From contig JAGWBG010000028.1 in NCBI GenBank assembly GCA_021296015.1, forward strand, positions 1 to 9,788: DNA of 9,788 nucleotides. The letters run 5' to 3'. The position numbers and the translations under genes were made by a program. Below, in pieces: positions 1-5,950 of the stretch; within the stretch, counting starts at the first letter, position 1; each line of letters starts with the position of its first letter. The DNA comes from Dehalococcoidia bacterium (GTDB taxonomy: Bacteria > Chloroflexota > Dehalococcoidia > Lucifugimonadales > JAGWBF01). The notes below the pieces were generated by a model. The model was not told where the DNA came from and did not search any database. It was given only the letters and a program-made list of their open reading frames with translations.

Positions 1-473
1 TTGTCATAGTGGTGGTAGGTGGAGTTGCCGCCCTGTTGGGGTGGGTGACAGGCGGGTTGTATGTAGCCGTGGCCGGAGTGGGGGCCCTGGTAGGTATTAC
101 TCTGGCGAGCCGTCAACATGAGAGGATTGCCCCCCTCTTCTCCCGGTTCACGGACAGCCAGAATGGCGCTGAAATTATCGCTTTCGCCGTCATATTCGGC
201 CTGGTGTTGATTGCGTCAGTCATAGTCAGCTTCCTGGCGAGCACGGTCTTGCGCAAGCTGATGCTGGGATGGGCGGACAAGGTGGCGGGGGTGGGCCTGG
301 GAATTATTCTGGTCTTTGCCGCAGGTTCGGCAATATTCTCCACCATTCAGAGCTATCCCGTATATGATCTGGATGATTACATAGCCGGTTCTGCCCTCGC
401 CTCTTTCCTGGCCGACAACTTTGACACCGTGCTGAAGGGACTCAAGTTTATTCCCGGTGACCTCGGCACCTGA
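1..473 (+). CDS. CvpA-family membrane protein, 5' end cut off by the window
   Basis: The reading frame is already open at base 3 and the first codons are hydrophobic (V-I-V-V-V-G-G), so the GTG at 9 is probably not the start; a few N-terminal residues lie before the window. About 156 residues are visible. There are three clear hydrophobic stretches, at roughly residues 3-35, 56-80 and 88-112, followed by a polar tail with no hydrophobic segment. This topology, and the run G-W-A-D-K-V-A-G-V-G-L-G-I-I-L before the last helix, resembles the CvpA/colicin V production family, integral inner-membrane proteins of poorly known role. The gene is followed on the same strand by the HNH gene after 71 bp, but that gene has its own -10 box, so an operon is not required. 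The family call rests on topology and remembered motif shape; other small polytopic proteins are possible. Confidence 0.7.
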   Translation, partial: VIVVVGGVAALLGWVTGGLYVAVAGVGALVGITLASRQHERIAPLFSRFTDSQNGAEIIAFAVIFGLVLIASVIVSFLASTVLRKLMLGWADKVAGVGLGIILVFAAGSAIFSTIQSYPVYDLDDYIAGSALASFLADNFDTVLKGLKFIPGDLGT

Positions 474-531
474 AACCGGAACCATATAAACTATATCTTC
501 TCCGGCCCTAGTTAAACCCACGCCGTAGTAT

Positions 532-537
532 TATAAT
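532..537 (+). promoter_or_regulatory. TATAAT -10 box placed for a leaderless HNH mRNA
   Basis: A perfect TATAAT lies at 532-537, in the context TAGTATTATAAT. Its last base is 7 bases before the A of the ATG at 545, so the expected transcription start coincides with or is next to the start codon. No good -35 box is seen; TAGTTA at 509-514 with a 17-bp spacer matches only 3 of 6. There is no Shine-Dalgarno sequence before the ATG. Both facts fit leaderless transcription, which is an inference from spacing. Confidence 0.55.
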
Positions 538-544
538 TATCTCC

Positions 545-1057
545 ATGCTAAGCTCGTCGGTTCTGGTATTAAATCTGAACTATGAGCCTATCAATGTCTG
601 CAACGTAAGACGGGCAATAGTCCTGCTTGGCAAGGGGAAGGCGGAGCTACTGGAGAACGGGCGCGGTGAGATACACACCCGCTCCATTAGCATGACCATC
701 CCCTCAGTTATCCGTCTGGTGTACCTGGTCAGGCGTCCTTTCGCCAAGCGCAAGCTGTCAAAGAAGGAGATTTTCCTGCGAGACCGCCACGCGTGCCAGT
801 ATTGTGGTCTTCAGACCCACGACCTGACCCTAGACCACGTGATACCGCGTCGTCAGGAAGGGGCGCACACCTGGGAGAACGTTGTTAGCGCGTGCATTCC
901 CTGTAACCGGCGCAAGGCGGGGCGCACTCCTGCCGAGGCCGGCATGGCACTCATGCGGCGTCCCAAAGCACCCTATCCCAGCCCCTATTACACTCTCCAC
1001 AACCGGGTTATCCTGGAGGAATGGCGCAAGTTCATTCCCTGGGTGGAGTTTGAGTAA
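545..1057 (+). CDS. HNH endonuclease domain protein
   Basis: This is a 170-residue protein. The second half carries an HNH nuclease fold with a structural zinc site: C84-x2-C87, the D97-H98 pair, H108, N112, then C117-x2-C120 followed by N121. H98 is the expected general base, and N112 and N121 are the usual metal and structural positions. The first about 75 residues (reading V-L-N-L-N-Y-E-P-I-N-V-C) form the typical N-terminal region of small stand-alone bacterial HNH proteins found in cyanobacteria, actinobacteria and Chloroflexota. Members are predicted DNA-cleaving or nicking enzymes, but the cellular role is not established. The catalytic residues look intact. The ATG at 545 is chosen because homologous text begins right there (S-S-V-L-V-L-N) and because a -10 box sits 7 bases upstream. 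It ends 10 bp from the convergent delta-prime gene. Nothing nearby suggests an intron, intein or restriction system. Confidence 0.88.
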   Translation: MLSSSVLVLNLNYEPINVCNVRRAIVLLGKGKAELLENGRGEIHTRSISMTIPSVIRLVYLVRRPFAKRKLSKKEIFLRDRHACQYCGLQTHDLTLDHVIPRRQEGAHTWENVVSACIPCNRRKAGRTPAEAGMALMRRPKAPYPSPYYTLHNRVILEEWRKFIPWVEFE

Positions 1058-1067
1058 GTAGATTGCC

Positions 1068-2087
1068 TTAACCTCCCGTCCTCTCGCCGGGCAAGCTCAG
1101 TGCCATAACCTCCAGGGCCAGGCGCGCGTTGGCGTTGTGGTCCAGTGCCTCAAGGGTGGTCAGGATCACTTTGATAAAGGCCACCACCTGGGCCGTGGAA
1201 AGCTCGGCTGCCCGGAGACGCAGAACGTCTGACCAGTCTACGTTATGAATGTACTCCTCGGCGCCTTCCTTGATTAGCAGCAAGTCTCTCCACCACCTGA
1301 GCCACAGGCGTAATATGTCCCTGGCCCCATCCCGGTCCTTGTAGAATAGGGAGCCAAGGTCCGAAGCGTAGCTGAAGCGCTCTTCCAGGCCGGATACCGA
1401 AAGCTCTGAGATTCGTTCCAGCTCTTCCTTGCGTTTCTCCATTATTGAAGGGTCGCCGGCGGCGGAGATAGCCCATCCGGGGCACCCCAAAGAGAGGCGT
1501 GCCAGCATTTCCGCGTCCTCCCGGTCCATGGAATGGGTCTCAACCAGCTCCTTTGCTATCTCCGAGAACGGCAGGGGCTTCAGCTCCAGCCGGCGGCATC
1601 GGGAGAGTATGGTGGGGAGGAGAGCGCCTTCCTGGGAGGTAAGCAGGATTATCATCACCTGGGGTGGAGGCTCCTCCAGGGTCTTTAGAAGGGCGTTGGC
1701 GGCCTCCTCGCTCATGCGCTCGGCGCCATCGAAGATGAACACCCGGTGACTGCCCTCGTATGGGTTCAGACTGGCCTGACGCTCTATCTCCCTTACGTCA
1801 CCAATCCCAATCTCTTTTCGGGACGGCCCGTCATCTTCCCCACGTCCTACCCCAATCACCAGCACGTCGGCGTGTTGAGTGGAAGCTATACGCCGACACT
1901 GACTGCATTGCCCACAAGGAGCCTGCTCCGGAGAGAGGCAGTTCACCGCCTGGGCCATATTTATGGCGAGAGTACCCTTGCCGACCTGGGGAGGGCCTAC
2001 CAGGAGGTAGGAGTGGGCGTATCGGCCTTCTTTGATACTTTTGTCTAGCTGCCTCAACAGGGGGTCATGGCCCCGTACCTGCCACAT
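1068..2087 (-). CDS. holB: DNA polymerase III delta-prime subunit (clamp loader)
   Basis: This is a 339-residue AAA+ protein of the clamp-loader family, which helps load the sliding clamp at replication forks in the cytoplasm. Visible in order: Walker A G-P-P-Q-V-G-K-G-T (31-39); a zinc module with C50 and C58-x2-C61-x2-C64; the I-G-D-V-R-E-I-E segment (95-102); Walker B V-F-I-F-D-G-A-E-R-M (116-125); the N-A-L-L-K-T-L-E-E-P-P helix (131-141); and the sensor/arginine-finger motif L-S-R-C-R-R-L-E-L (161-169). The C-terminal third is helical, as expected for the collar domain. The length fits delta-prime (about 330) and is too short for DnaX gamma/tau, although the intact P-loop is DnaX-like. 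The usual neighbour tmk is absent. It converges with the HNH gene with a 10-bp gap and no obvious terminator. The start is ATG at 2087, with no Shine-Dalgarno site and a promoter very close upstream. Confidence 0.88.
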   Translation of the reverse strand: MWQVRGHDPLLRQLDKSIKEGRYAHSYLLVGPPQVGKGTLAINMAQAVNCLSPEQAPCGQCSQCRRIASTQHADVLVIGVGRGEDDGPSRKEIGIGDVREIERQASLNPYEGSHRVFIFDGAERMSEEAANALLKTLEEPPPQVMIILLTSQEGALLPTILSRCRRLELKPLPFSEIAKELVETHSMDREDAEMLARLSLGCPGWAISAAGDPSIMEKRKEELERISELSVSGLEERFSYASDLGSLFYKDRDGARDILRLWLRWWRDLLLIKEGAEEYIHNVDWSDVLRLRAAELSTAQVVAFIKVILTTLEALDHNANARLALEVMALSLPGERTGG

Positions 2088-2096
2088 TGCCTATGT

Positions 2097-2126
2097 ATTA
2101 TGCCGGTTGGGCCGGTGAATACTCAA
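2097..2126 (-). promoter_or_regulatory. Candidate promoter of holB, almost leaderless
   Basis: On the minus strand TTGAGT (2126-2121) and CATAAT (2102-2097) are separated by 18 bp. The -10 matches 5 of 6 and the -35 matches 4 of 6 consensus bases. The ATG at 2087 begins 9 bases after the -10 box, so the predicted 5' leader is only about 0-3 bases. No ribosome-binding site is present. Confidence 0.45.
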
Positions 2127-2445
2127 GGAGTCCTGCACCCCTGATTCGGGGCCTTCGCAAAGTCTCCTCCCCCTCGACATGCTTGATGCACATTAGCGTC
2201 GAGTTGACACTAACAATTTCCCGATAGGGAATGGGAACTGGCGTCCTCCACACCTCCCTTCTACCAGGGCGAGTTGGTGTCTTAGAAGAGAGTTTCCACT
2301 CCCGGATAATGGAGCTGGTGATGGCTAGCGAACTCAGTCCCGTTGTTCAAAGGTTACGGTCTGTTGCCACTGGGTGGAGAGAGGGCAGGGAGGGCACTCG
2401 GAGTGCCAACTAAAGTACTTCTCTGTGGGGACGGACCCTATAGTG
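2127..2445. other. Non-coding stretch, function unknown
   Basis: About 320 bp between the holB promoter and the monooxygenase promoter contain no convincing gene. A 60-codon open frame from ATG 2231 has no ribosome-binding site and no recognisable protein. Two inverted repeats are visible: CTCGAC at 2173-2178 with GTCGAG at 2198-2203, and the odd palindrome GGCACTC-G-GAGTGCC at 2393-2407. A TTGACA occurs at 2204-2209, but no fitting -10 box follows at 16-18 bp. I see no tRNA and no known riboswitch core. Confidence 0.5.
2393..2407. repeat. 15-nt perfect palindrome upstream of the monooxygenase promoter
   Basis: GGCACTC, a central G, then GAGTGCC form a perfect inverted repeat with an odd centre. 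It ends 38 bp before the -35 box of the monooxygenase promoter. As RNA it could form a 6-bp stem with a 3-nt loop; as DNA it could be a dimeric regulator site. There is no U-tract after it, so an intrinsic terminator is unlikely. Confidence 0.45.
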
Positions 2446-2474
2446 TTGACGACCTTCGAGAGCATCACTACAAT
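2446..2474 (+). promoter_or_regulatory. Sigma-70-type promoter of the luciferase-like monooxygenase gene
   Basis: TTGACG (2446-2451) and TACAAT (2469-2474) are separated by exactly 17 bp; each hexamer matches 5 of 6 consensus bases. Transcription would start near 2481, giving a leader of about 48 nt before the GTG at 2529. Confidence 0.7.
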
Positions 2475-2528
2475 TGCTTCGTCAAGGCTTCGAAACAATA
2501 GGCAGACTTGTATCCAGGGGATTGTAAC

Positions 2529-3551
2529 GTGAAACTTATCTTGAGTGTGGTTGACCAATCACCAGTCCGGGATGGTGGCACCGCGGCCCAGGCCCTGCAG
2601 GAGACCATTGACCTGGCGGTTGCGACGGAAGCCCTGGGCTACCAACGCTACTGGCTGGCTGAACATCACAACATTCCCAACTTCGCGGGAACCAGCCCGG
2701 AAATACTCATCGGGCAAGTGGCAGCCCACACAAAAAGGATACGGGTGGGCAGTGGCGGCGTGATGCTGTCCCACTACAGCTCGCTCAAGGTGGCCGAAAA
2801 TTTCCGCATGCTGGAGTCCCTGTACCCTGAACGAATTGATTTAGGAATTGGGCGTGCTCCGGGGAGCGACCAGATTACGGCGGCAGCCCTGGCTTACCCC
2901 GGTCAGCCCAGGGACGTGCAGCATTTTCCCCGGCAGGTACACGACCTGCTCCGCTACCTGTCAAATGACGTTGAACCCGGCCATGTATTCTCCGAGGTGC
3001 GAGCGGGTCCGGGGAACTCCACAATTCCTGATGTCTGGCTATTGGGTTCAAGGTACGAAAGCGCCTACATGGCAGCCCAGATGGGCCTTCCCTTCGCCTA
3101 CGCCCACTTCTTCGGTATCGGGGTCCATGAAGGCCCGACCATCGTGGAAGGATACCGGAAGTATTTTCAGCCATCGGCATATCTATCGGAGCCCAAGATC
3201 AACGTGGGAGTACAGGTGCTCTGCGCGGATACCGAGGAGGAAGCCTTGCGGGTGGCCGCCAGCCGGAATCTCGCCAGGCTCCAATCGGTTCGTGGCATGG
3301 CAAAGGGCATCCCAAAGGTGGAAGATGCGTTGTCTTACCAGTACGGAAGCAACGAGTTGGCCTTTATCTCTCAGTACAGCAATAATTGTCTTGACGGCGA
3401 CCCCCAACAGGTGAAGGAGGGATTGGAAGCCATCGCAGAAAGCTATCAGACCCCTGACCTCAGCATAGTCACGATATGCCATGGTTTTGCCGAGCGGGTC
3501 CGCTCCTATGAGCTGGTGGCTGAGGCATGTGGGATTAACAACAAAGACTGA
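2529..3551 (+). CDS. MsnO8/group-1 luciferase-like flavin-dependent monooxygenase
   Basis: This is a 340-residue protein of the bacterial luciferase-like (LLM) TIM-barrel superfamily, cytoplasmic enzymes that use reduced FMN and oxygen to oxidise organic substrates. Signature segments of the group-1 (TIGR03558/MsnO8, E. coli YhbW-like) branch are D-Q-S-P-V-R-D-G-G-T-A near residues 9-19, Y-W-L-A-E-H-H-N (41-48), G-S-G-G-V-M-L-S-H-Y-S-S-L-K-V-A-E (74-90) and E-R-I-D-L-G-I-G-R-A-P-G-S-D (101-114). The substrate cannot be read from sequence. The frame is open back to a TTG at 2508, but GTG 2529 is preferred: the homologous text starts M-K-L-x-L-S-V-x-D, and AGGGG lies 8 bases upstream at 2516-2520. 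A near-consensus promoter serves this gene. The zinc-ribbon gene follows in the same direction but has its own promoter. No frameshift or missing segment is seen. Confidence 0.9.
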   Translation: MKLILSVVDQSPVRDGGTAAQALQETIDLAVATEALGYQRYWLAEHHNIPNFAGTSPEILIGQVAAHTKRIRVGSGGVMLSHYSSLKVAENFRMLESLYPERIDLGIGRAPGSDQITAAALAYPGQPRDVQHFPRQVHDLLRYLSNDVEPGHVFSEVRAGPGNSTIPDVWLLGSRYESAYMAAQMGLPFAYAHFFGIGVHEGPTIVEGYRKYFQPSAYLSEPKINVGVQVLCADTEEEALRVAASRNLARLQSVRGMAKGIPKVEDALSYQYGSNELAFISQYSNNCLDGDPQQVKEGLEAIAESYQTPDLSIVTICHGFAERVRSYELVAEACGINNKD

Positions 3552-3582
3552 ACCCCTAGCCAATTCCGGCCTTATCGGTCGT

Positions 3583-3598
3583 GCCTATTGCAATAGGC
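3583..3598. promoter_or_regulatory. 16-bp perfect palindrome over the -35 box: candidate operator
   Basis: GCCTATTGCAATAGGC is a perfect 16-bp palindrome. It fully contains the -35 hexamer (3588-3593) of the zinc-ribbon gene promoter. This placement is typical of a site where a dimeric repressor would block RNA polymerase. The binding protein is unknown and no regulator gene is adjacent. Confidence 0.55.
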
Positions 3599-3616
3599 GC
3601 TTTTAGCAATTATAAT
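3588..3616 (+). promoter_or_regulatory. Consensus sigma-70-type promoter of the zinc-ribbon gene
   Basis: TTGCAA (3588-3593) and a perfect TATAAT (3611-3616) are separated by 17 bp. The start would be near 3623, leaving an untranslated leader of about 105 nt before GTG 3728, which is long compared with other genes in the window. Confidence 0.7.
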
Positions 3617-3727
3617 ACAGTTCGGCACAAGTTAAGGTTACCTGTTGGCAGTTTCCCCTTCTATTATCTCTGGCGCTGGATGACCTGGACTGAGCCAATT
3701 TCAAATCCTAGACAAGGAGGTCGTCCA

Positions 3728-4027
3728 GTGACGCTTTCAGATAAGACCCTCACGTGTGTGGAATGTGGCAGTGCGTTTACTTTCACGGTAGGCGAGCAGG
3801 AGTTTTTCGCTTCCAGGGGCTATACCAACGAGCCCAAGCGATGCCCCGAATGCCGTGAGTCTCGCAGGTCTCAGCAGCGAGGCTTCCGCCAGACCGAACG
3901 GGAAATGCACCCGGCGGTCTGCGCCCAGTGTGGGGCCGACACCATGGTCCCCTTCAGGCCGCGTGGCGACAGGCCCGTGTACTGTAGCGACTGCTTCAGC
4001 ACCATGCGCTCCAACACCTATCGCTAA
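3728..4027 (+). CDS. Small double zinc-ribbon protein (zf-trcl type)
   Basis: This is a 99-residue protein with two four-cysteine zinc sites. The first is C10-x2-C13 with C39-x2-C42, framing the conserved core F-T-V-G-E-Q-E-F-F and N-E-P-K-R-C-P-E-C-R. The second is C65-x2-C68 with C86-x2-C89, framing V-P-F-R-P-R-G-D-R-P-V-Y-C. Both match the probable zinc-ribbon proteins (zf-trcl and CxxC-x-C-x-x-C 'YCxDCF' type) common in Chloroflexota and some Patescibacteria; their function is unknown, with nucleic-acid or protein binding the usual guess. The frame is open back to 3581, but GTG 3728 is chosen because a strong AAGGAGG (3714-3720) sits 7 bases upstream and the conserved domain starts right after. 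The promoter with overlapping palindrome lies 112 bp upstream, and a strong hairpin follows the stop. It appears to be a monocistronic, regulated unit. Confidence 0.88.
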   Translation: MTLSDKTLTCVECGSAFTFTVGEQEFFASRGYTNEPKRCPECRESRRSQQRGFRQTEREMHPAVCAQCGADTMVPFRPRGDRPVYCSDCFSTMRSNTYR

Positions 4028-4040
4028 CCCTGGGATACAC

Positions 4041-4075
4041 GAGGGAAGCCACCATACATAATGGTGGCTTCCCTC
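4041..4075 (+). terminator. 15-bp perfect stem-loop, terminator between convergent genes
   Basis: GAGGGAAGCCACCAT (4041-4055), a 5-nt loop ACATA and the exact complement at 4061-4075 form a 15-bp stem. It starts 13 bases after the zinc-ribbon stop and lies 30 bp from the stop of the convergent ABM-like gene. The plus-strand tail CCTTACTT is only moderately T-rich and the minus-strand tail is poor, so it serves the plus-strand gene best and may act in both directions or as an mRNA-stabilising 3' hairpin. Confidence 0.7.
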
Positions 4076-4105
4076 CTTACTTAATCCCATGCATGGTACA
4101 GGCGT

Positions 4106-4393
4106 TTAGCCAGCTACCTCAAAGCGCTCCGATTCAGGTGGCCTGGCCCACAGCTCGCCTGCTCCGGCCATAGCCACGGCCCGCTCCGGGCTGGCCCGCC
4201 ACGCGTCATATATCTCGCTGCTCTCCCAAGTGACCAGCGTTGTAATCTTGGTGGGGTCGCTTAGAGAGACCATAGTCTGTCGGCTGCCATACCCGGGGGC
4301 CTTGCTCTGCGCGAGGCCATTGCGGTCCAGGAGCGCACGGGCCTCGGCTACCTTGTCCTCCTTGGCCCAGTGGTGGGTCAGAACCCCAATCAT
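4106..4393 (-). CDS. Small antibiotic-biosynthesis-monooxygenase-like (ABM) protein
   Basis: This is a 95-residue protein with the size and pattern of the dimeric alpha+beta barrel ABM fold: a first strand I-G-V-L-T-H-H-W (2-9), a helix with K-V-A-E-A-R-A-L-L (14-22), a middle part Y-G-S-R-Q-T-M-V-S-L-S-D-P-T-K (35-49), the strand I-T-T-L-V-T-W-E-S (50-58) and the helix I-Y-D-A-W-R-A-S-P (61-69). The W-E-S ... A-W-x-x-S-P spacing is characteristic of the superfamily. Members include quinol/heme monooxygenases and many proteins of unknown role, so no substrate is proposed. ATG 4393 is supported by GGAGG 5-6 bases upstream. It has its own promoter and diverges from the MFS gene; convergent with the zinc-ribbon gene across the 15-bp stem-loop. 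Confidence 0.65.
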   Translation of the reverse strand: MIGVLTHHWAKEDKVAEARALLDRNGLAQSKAPGYGSRQTMVSLSDPTKITTLVTWESSEIYDAWRASPERAVAMAGAGELWARPPESERFEVAG

Positions 4394-4432
4394 GCTACCC
4401 TCCTCTACATCCGATCTGATTAGTCTTAGGGC

Positions 4433-4461
4433 ATTATAGTAATGGCTTGAGGCTGTGTCCA
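4433..4461 (-). promoter_or_regulatory. Sigma-70-type promoter of the ABM-like gene
   Basis: On the minus strand TGGACA (4461-4456, 5 of 6 matches) and TATAAT (4438-4433, perfect) are separated by 17 bp. The predicted start is near 4426, giving a leader of about 33 nt that contains the GGAGG site. Confidence 0.65.
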
Positions 4462-4549
4462 GGTCTCCGATGTGTTAGACTCATGCCCATGTCTTGGGAA
4501 GCAAATCTACTCACCGCGCCTTATATGGCACGAGCATCGTTATTGGGCA

Positions 4550-5806
4550 ATGTCTACTACCGATAACCCCGGCGACCCAAACCTCCGGACCAGGCAGTCC
4601 AGCTATAGCCGGATTGTTGCCGCCCTGCGCTACCCGGATTTTCGGGTGCTGTGGATTGCCACAGTACCCAACCAGCTAGGACAGTGTATACAACAGGTGC
4701 TCTTGGGCTGGCTGGTATTTGAGATGACCAACTCCAGTGGGATGGTGGGGGTTGCCTTCGCCGTACGTTCAGCCCCCAATCTCATCGTAGGGTTCGCTGC
4801 CGGGTCGGTCACCGACCGATTGGACCGGCGTACCATAATGCGGATTTCCACATGGGGTATGCTGCTGTTCAGCTTCGTCCTGGCTCTGCTATTGTACGAT
4901 GGTAGATTGACCGTATGGCATCTGCTGCTCGCCACCTTCTTCATGGGAACTTTACAAGCCTTTTACATGACGTCCCGCCAGGCTTACGTGTATGACGTTG
5001 TTGGGGCTGGTGGAGTGGTAAACGGTATCGCCCTGGTCTTTCTGGCCCAGCTAGTTGGCGGGATATTCGGAGCATTCCTGGCCGGATGGAGCATAGACTG
5101 GTGGGGGCCGGGTTCTTCCTTCATGGTGATGGGCATAAGCTACGCTGTTGGAGCCTTCGGCCTGTACGGTCTGCGGTTTCGTGGTGAGTCGGCCCCACAA
5201 CCCAGGGAGCCCATGTCTCAAAACCTGCTCAACTATTTCAGGGAGCTAAAGACCAACCGTGTGATGTTGAGCCTGATGATTTCCACCACGGCGGCGGAAG
5301 TGTTGGGGTTCTCCCATCAGGTCATGCTGCCGGTTTTGGCCAAGGACGTGCTGCACGTAGGCCCTACCGGGCTGGGTGTGCTCACCGCCTTCCGATTCAT
5401 GGGTGGGGCGCTGGGAGCCGCAGTGTTGACCGCGGTTGGAGAGGTGCGGCATCGCGGCCTGCTGTTACTGGTGGTGCTGGTGCTGATCGGGGCCGGCCAA
5501 GTGCTCCTATCCCAGTCATCCGTCTTCTGGATGGCCCTGCTATTCGTCACCTTCATCAACGTCATGGCCACGGCCACCGACATCCTTCACCAGATATTGC
5601 TCCAGTTCAGTGTCCCCAACCAGCAACGGGGACGGGCCATGGGTTCCTGGATAGTAGGCATCGGGACCGCACCGGTGGGACAACTGGAGATTGGCTATCT
5701 AGCCGCAGTTACCAATGCCCGCTTGGCTCTGCTTACCAACGGTATTGGCCTCGCCGTCCTGGCAGTTATTCTGGTTCTGCTTCTGCCGCGCGTGCGCCGT
5801 CTGTAG
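4550..5806 (+). CDS. Major facilitator superfamily exporter, EntS/MFS_3-like
   Basis: This is a 418-residue polytopic inner-membrane protein with about 12 hydrophobic segments. After a polar N-terminus, the text L-R-Y-P-D-F-R-V-L-W (26-35) leads into helix 1, as in MFS_3/EntS-type drug or siderophore exporters. The loop between helices 2 and 3 carries the MFS motif A, G85-S-V-T-D-R-L-D-R-R94. A central cytoplasmic loop (about 211-236, N-Y-F-R-E-L-K-T-N-R) separates the two halves, and the second half has the family pattern L-P-V-L-A-K-D-V-L-x-V-G-x-x-G-L-G-V-L. Near the end, V-P-N-Q-Q-R-G-R-A-M-G and A-P-V-G-Q-L are also typical. Proton-driven export of a small molecule is likely; the substrate is unknown. 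The frame is open to GTG 4472, but ATG 4550 is chosen because the upstream 26 residues (many W, H, C) look non-coding. No strong Shine-Dalgarno site precedes either start. Confidence 0.85.
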   Translation: MSTTDNPGDPNLRTRQSSYSRIVAALRYPDFRVLWIATVPNQLGQCIQQVLLGWLVFEMTNSSGMVGVAFAVRSAPNLIVGFAAGSVTDRLDRRTIMRISTWGMLLFSFVLALLLYDGRLTVWHLLLATFFMGTLQAFYMTSRQAYVYDVVGAGGVVNGIALVFLAQLVGGIFGAFLAGWSIDWWGPGSSFMVMGISYAVGAFGLYGLRFRGESAPQPREPMSQNLLNYFRELKTNRVMLSLMISTTAAEVLGFSHQVMLPVLAKDVLHVGPTGLGVLTAFRFMGGALGAAVLTAVGEVRHRGLLLLVVLVLIGAGQVLLSQSSVFWMALLFVTFINVMATATDILHQILLQFSVPNQQRGRAMGSWIVGIGTAPVGQLEIGYLAAVTNARLALLTNGIGLAVLAVILVLLLPRVRRL

Positions 5807-5830
5807 GTCCCCTGCTGCCCACACCCCAGG

Positions 5831-5931
5831 AATCGGGCTCAAAGCCTGCCCCGTACTCGATACGGGGGCCGGAATGACGTAAGTTGTTCAGAGCTTTCTT
5901 AGATTACTCACTGCGTTCGGAATGACATAAG
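5831..5931. repeat. Intergenic HSERSE-type repeat, two units with a hairpin
   Basis: The segment contains two copies of a 14-nt core CGGAATGAC-R-TAAG, at 5870-5883 and 5918-5931, which differ at one base. The first is preceded by a perfect hairpin CCCCGTA-CTCGA-TACGGGG (5849-5867); the second by ATTACTCACTGCGTT. Read on the minus strand it gives GTCATTCCGAACGCAGTGAG, the widespread intergenic repeat that in one frame spells C-H-S-E-R-S-E. Such elements occur in many copies in some bacterial genomes; whether this genome has others cannot be seen here. Confidence 0.7.
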
Positions 5932-5950
5932 CGGAGCGGTCTGCCTGCGG

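Noticed and set aside
545..1057. HNH gene as a homing endonuclease or part of a restriction or retron system
   Set aside because: No intron, intein, reverse transcriptase, methyltransferase or other defence gene is adjacent, and the protein matches the common stand-alone chromosomal type.
2231..2413. A 60-codon open frame in the intergenic region
   Set aside because: It has no ribosome-binding site and no recognisable protein features, and it overlaps inverted repeats; chance is the simplest explanation.
2275..2445. Possible T-box or other riboswitch leader before the monooxygenase, suggested by GAGCTGGTGATGG and GGGTGG fragments
   Set aside because: The conserved core pieces do not occur in the right order, no antiterminator/terminator pair is visible, and the promoter at 2446-2474 lies downstream of the region.
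2567..2584. Text resembling the T-box antiterminator core (GGTGGCACCGCGG)
   Set aside because: It lies inside the monooxygenase gene and encodes the conserved D-G-G-T-A-A segment of the LLM family, so the likeness is a by-product of coding sequence.
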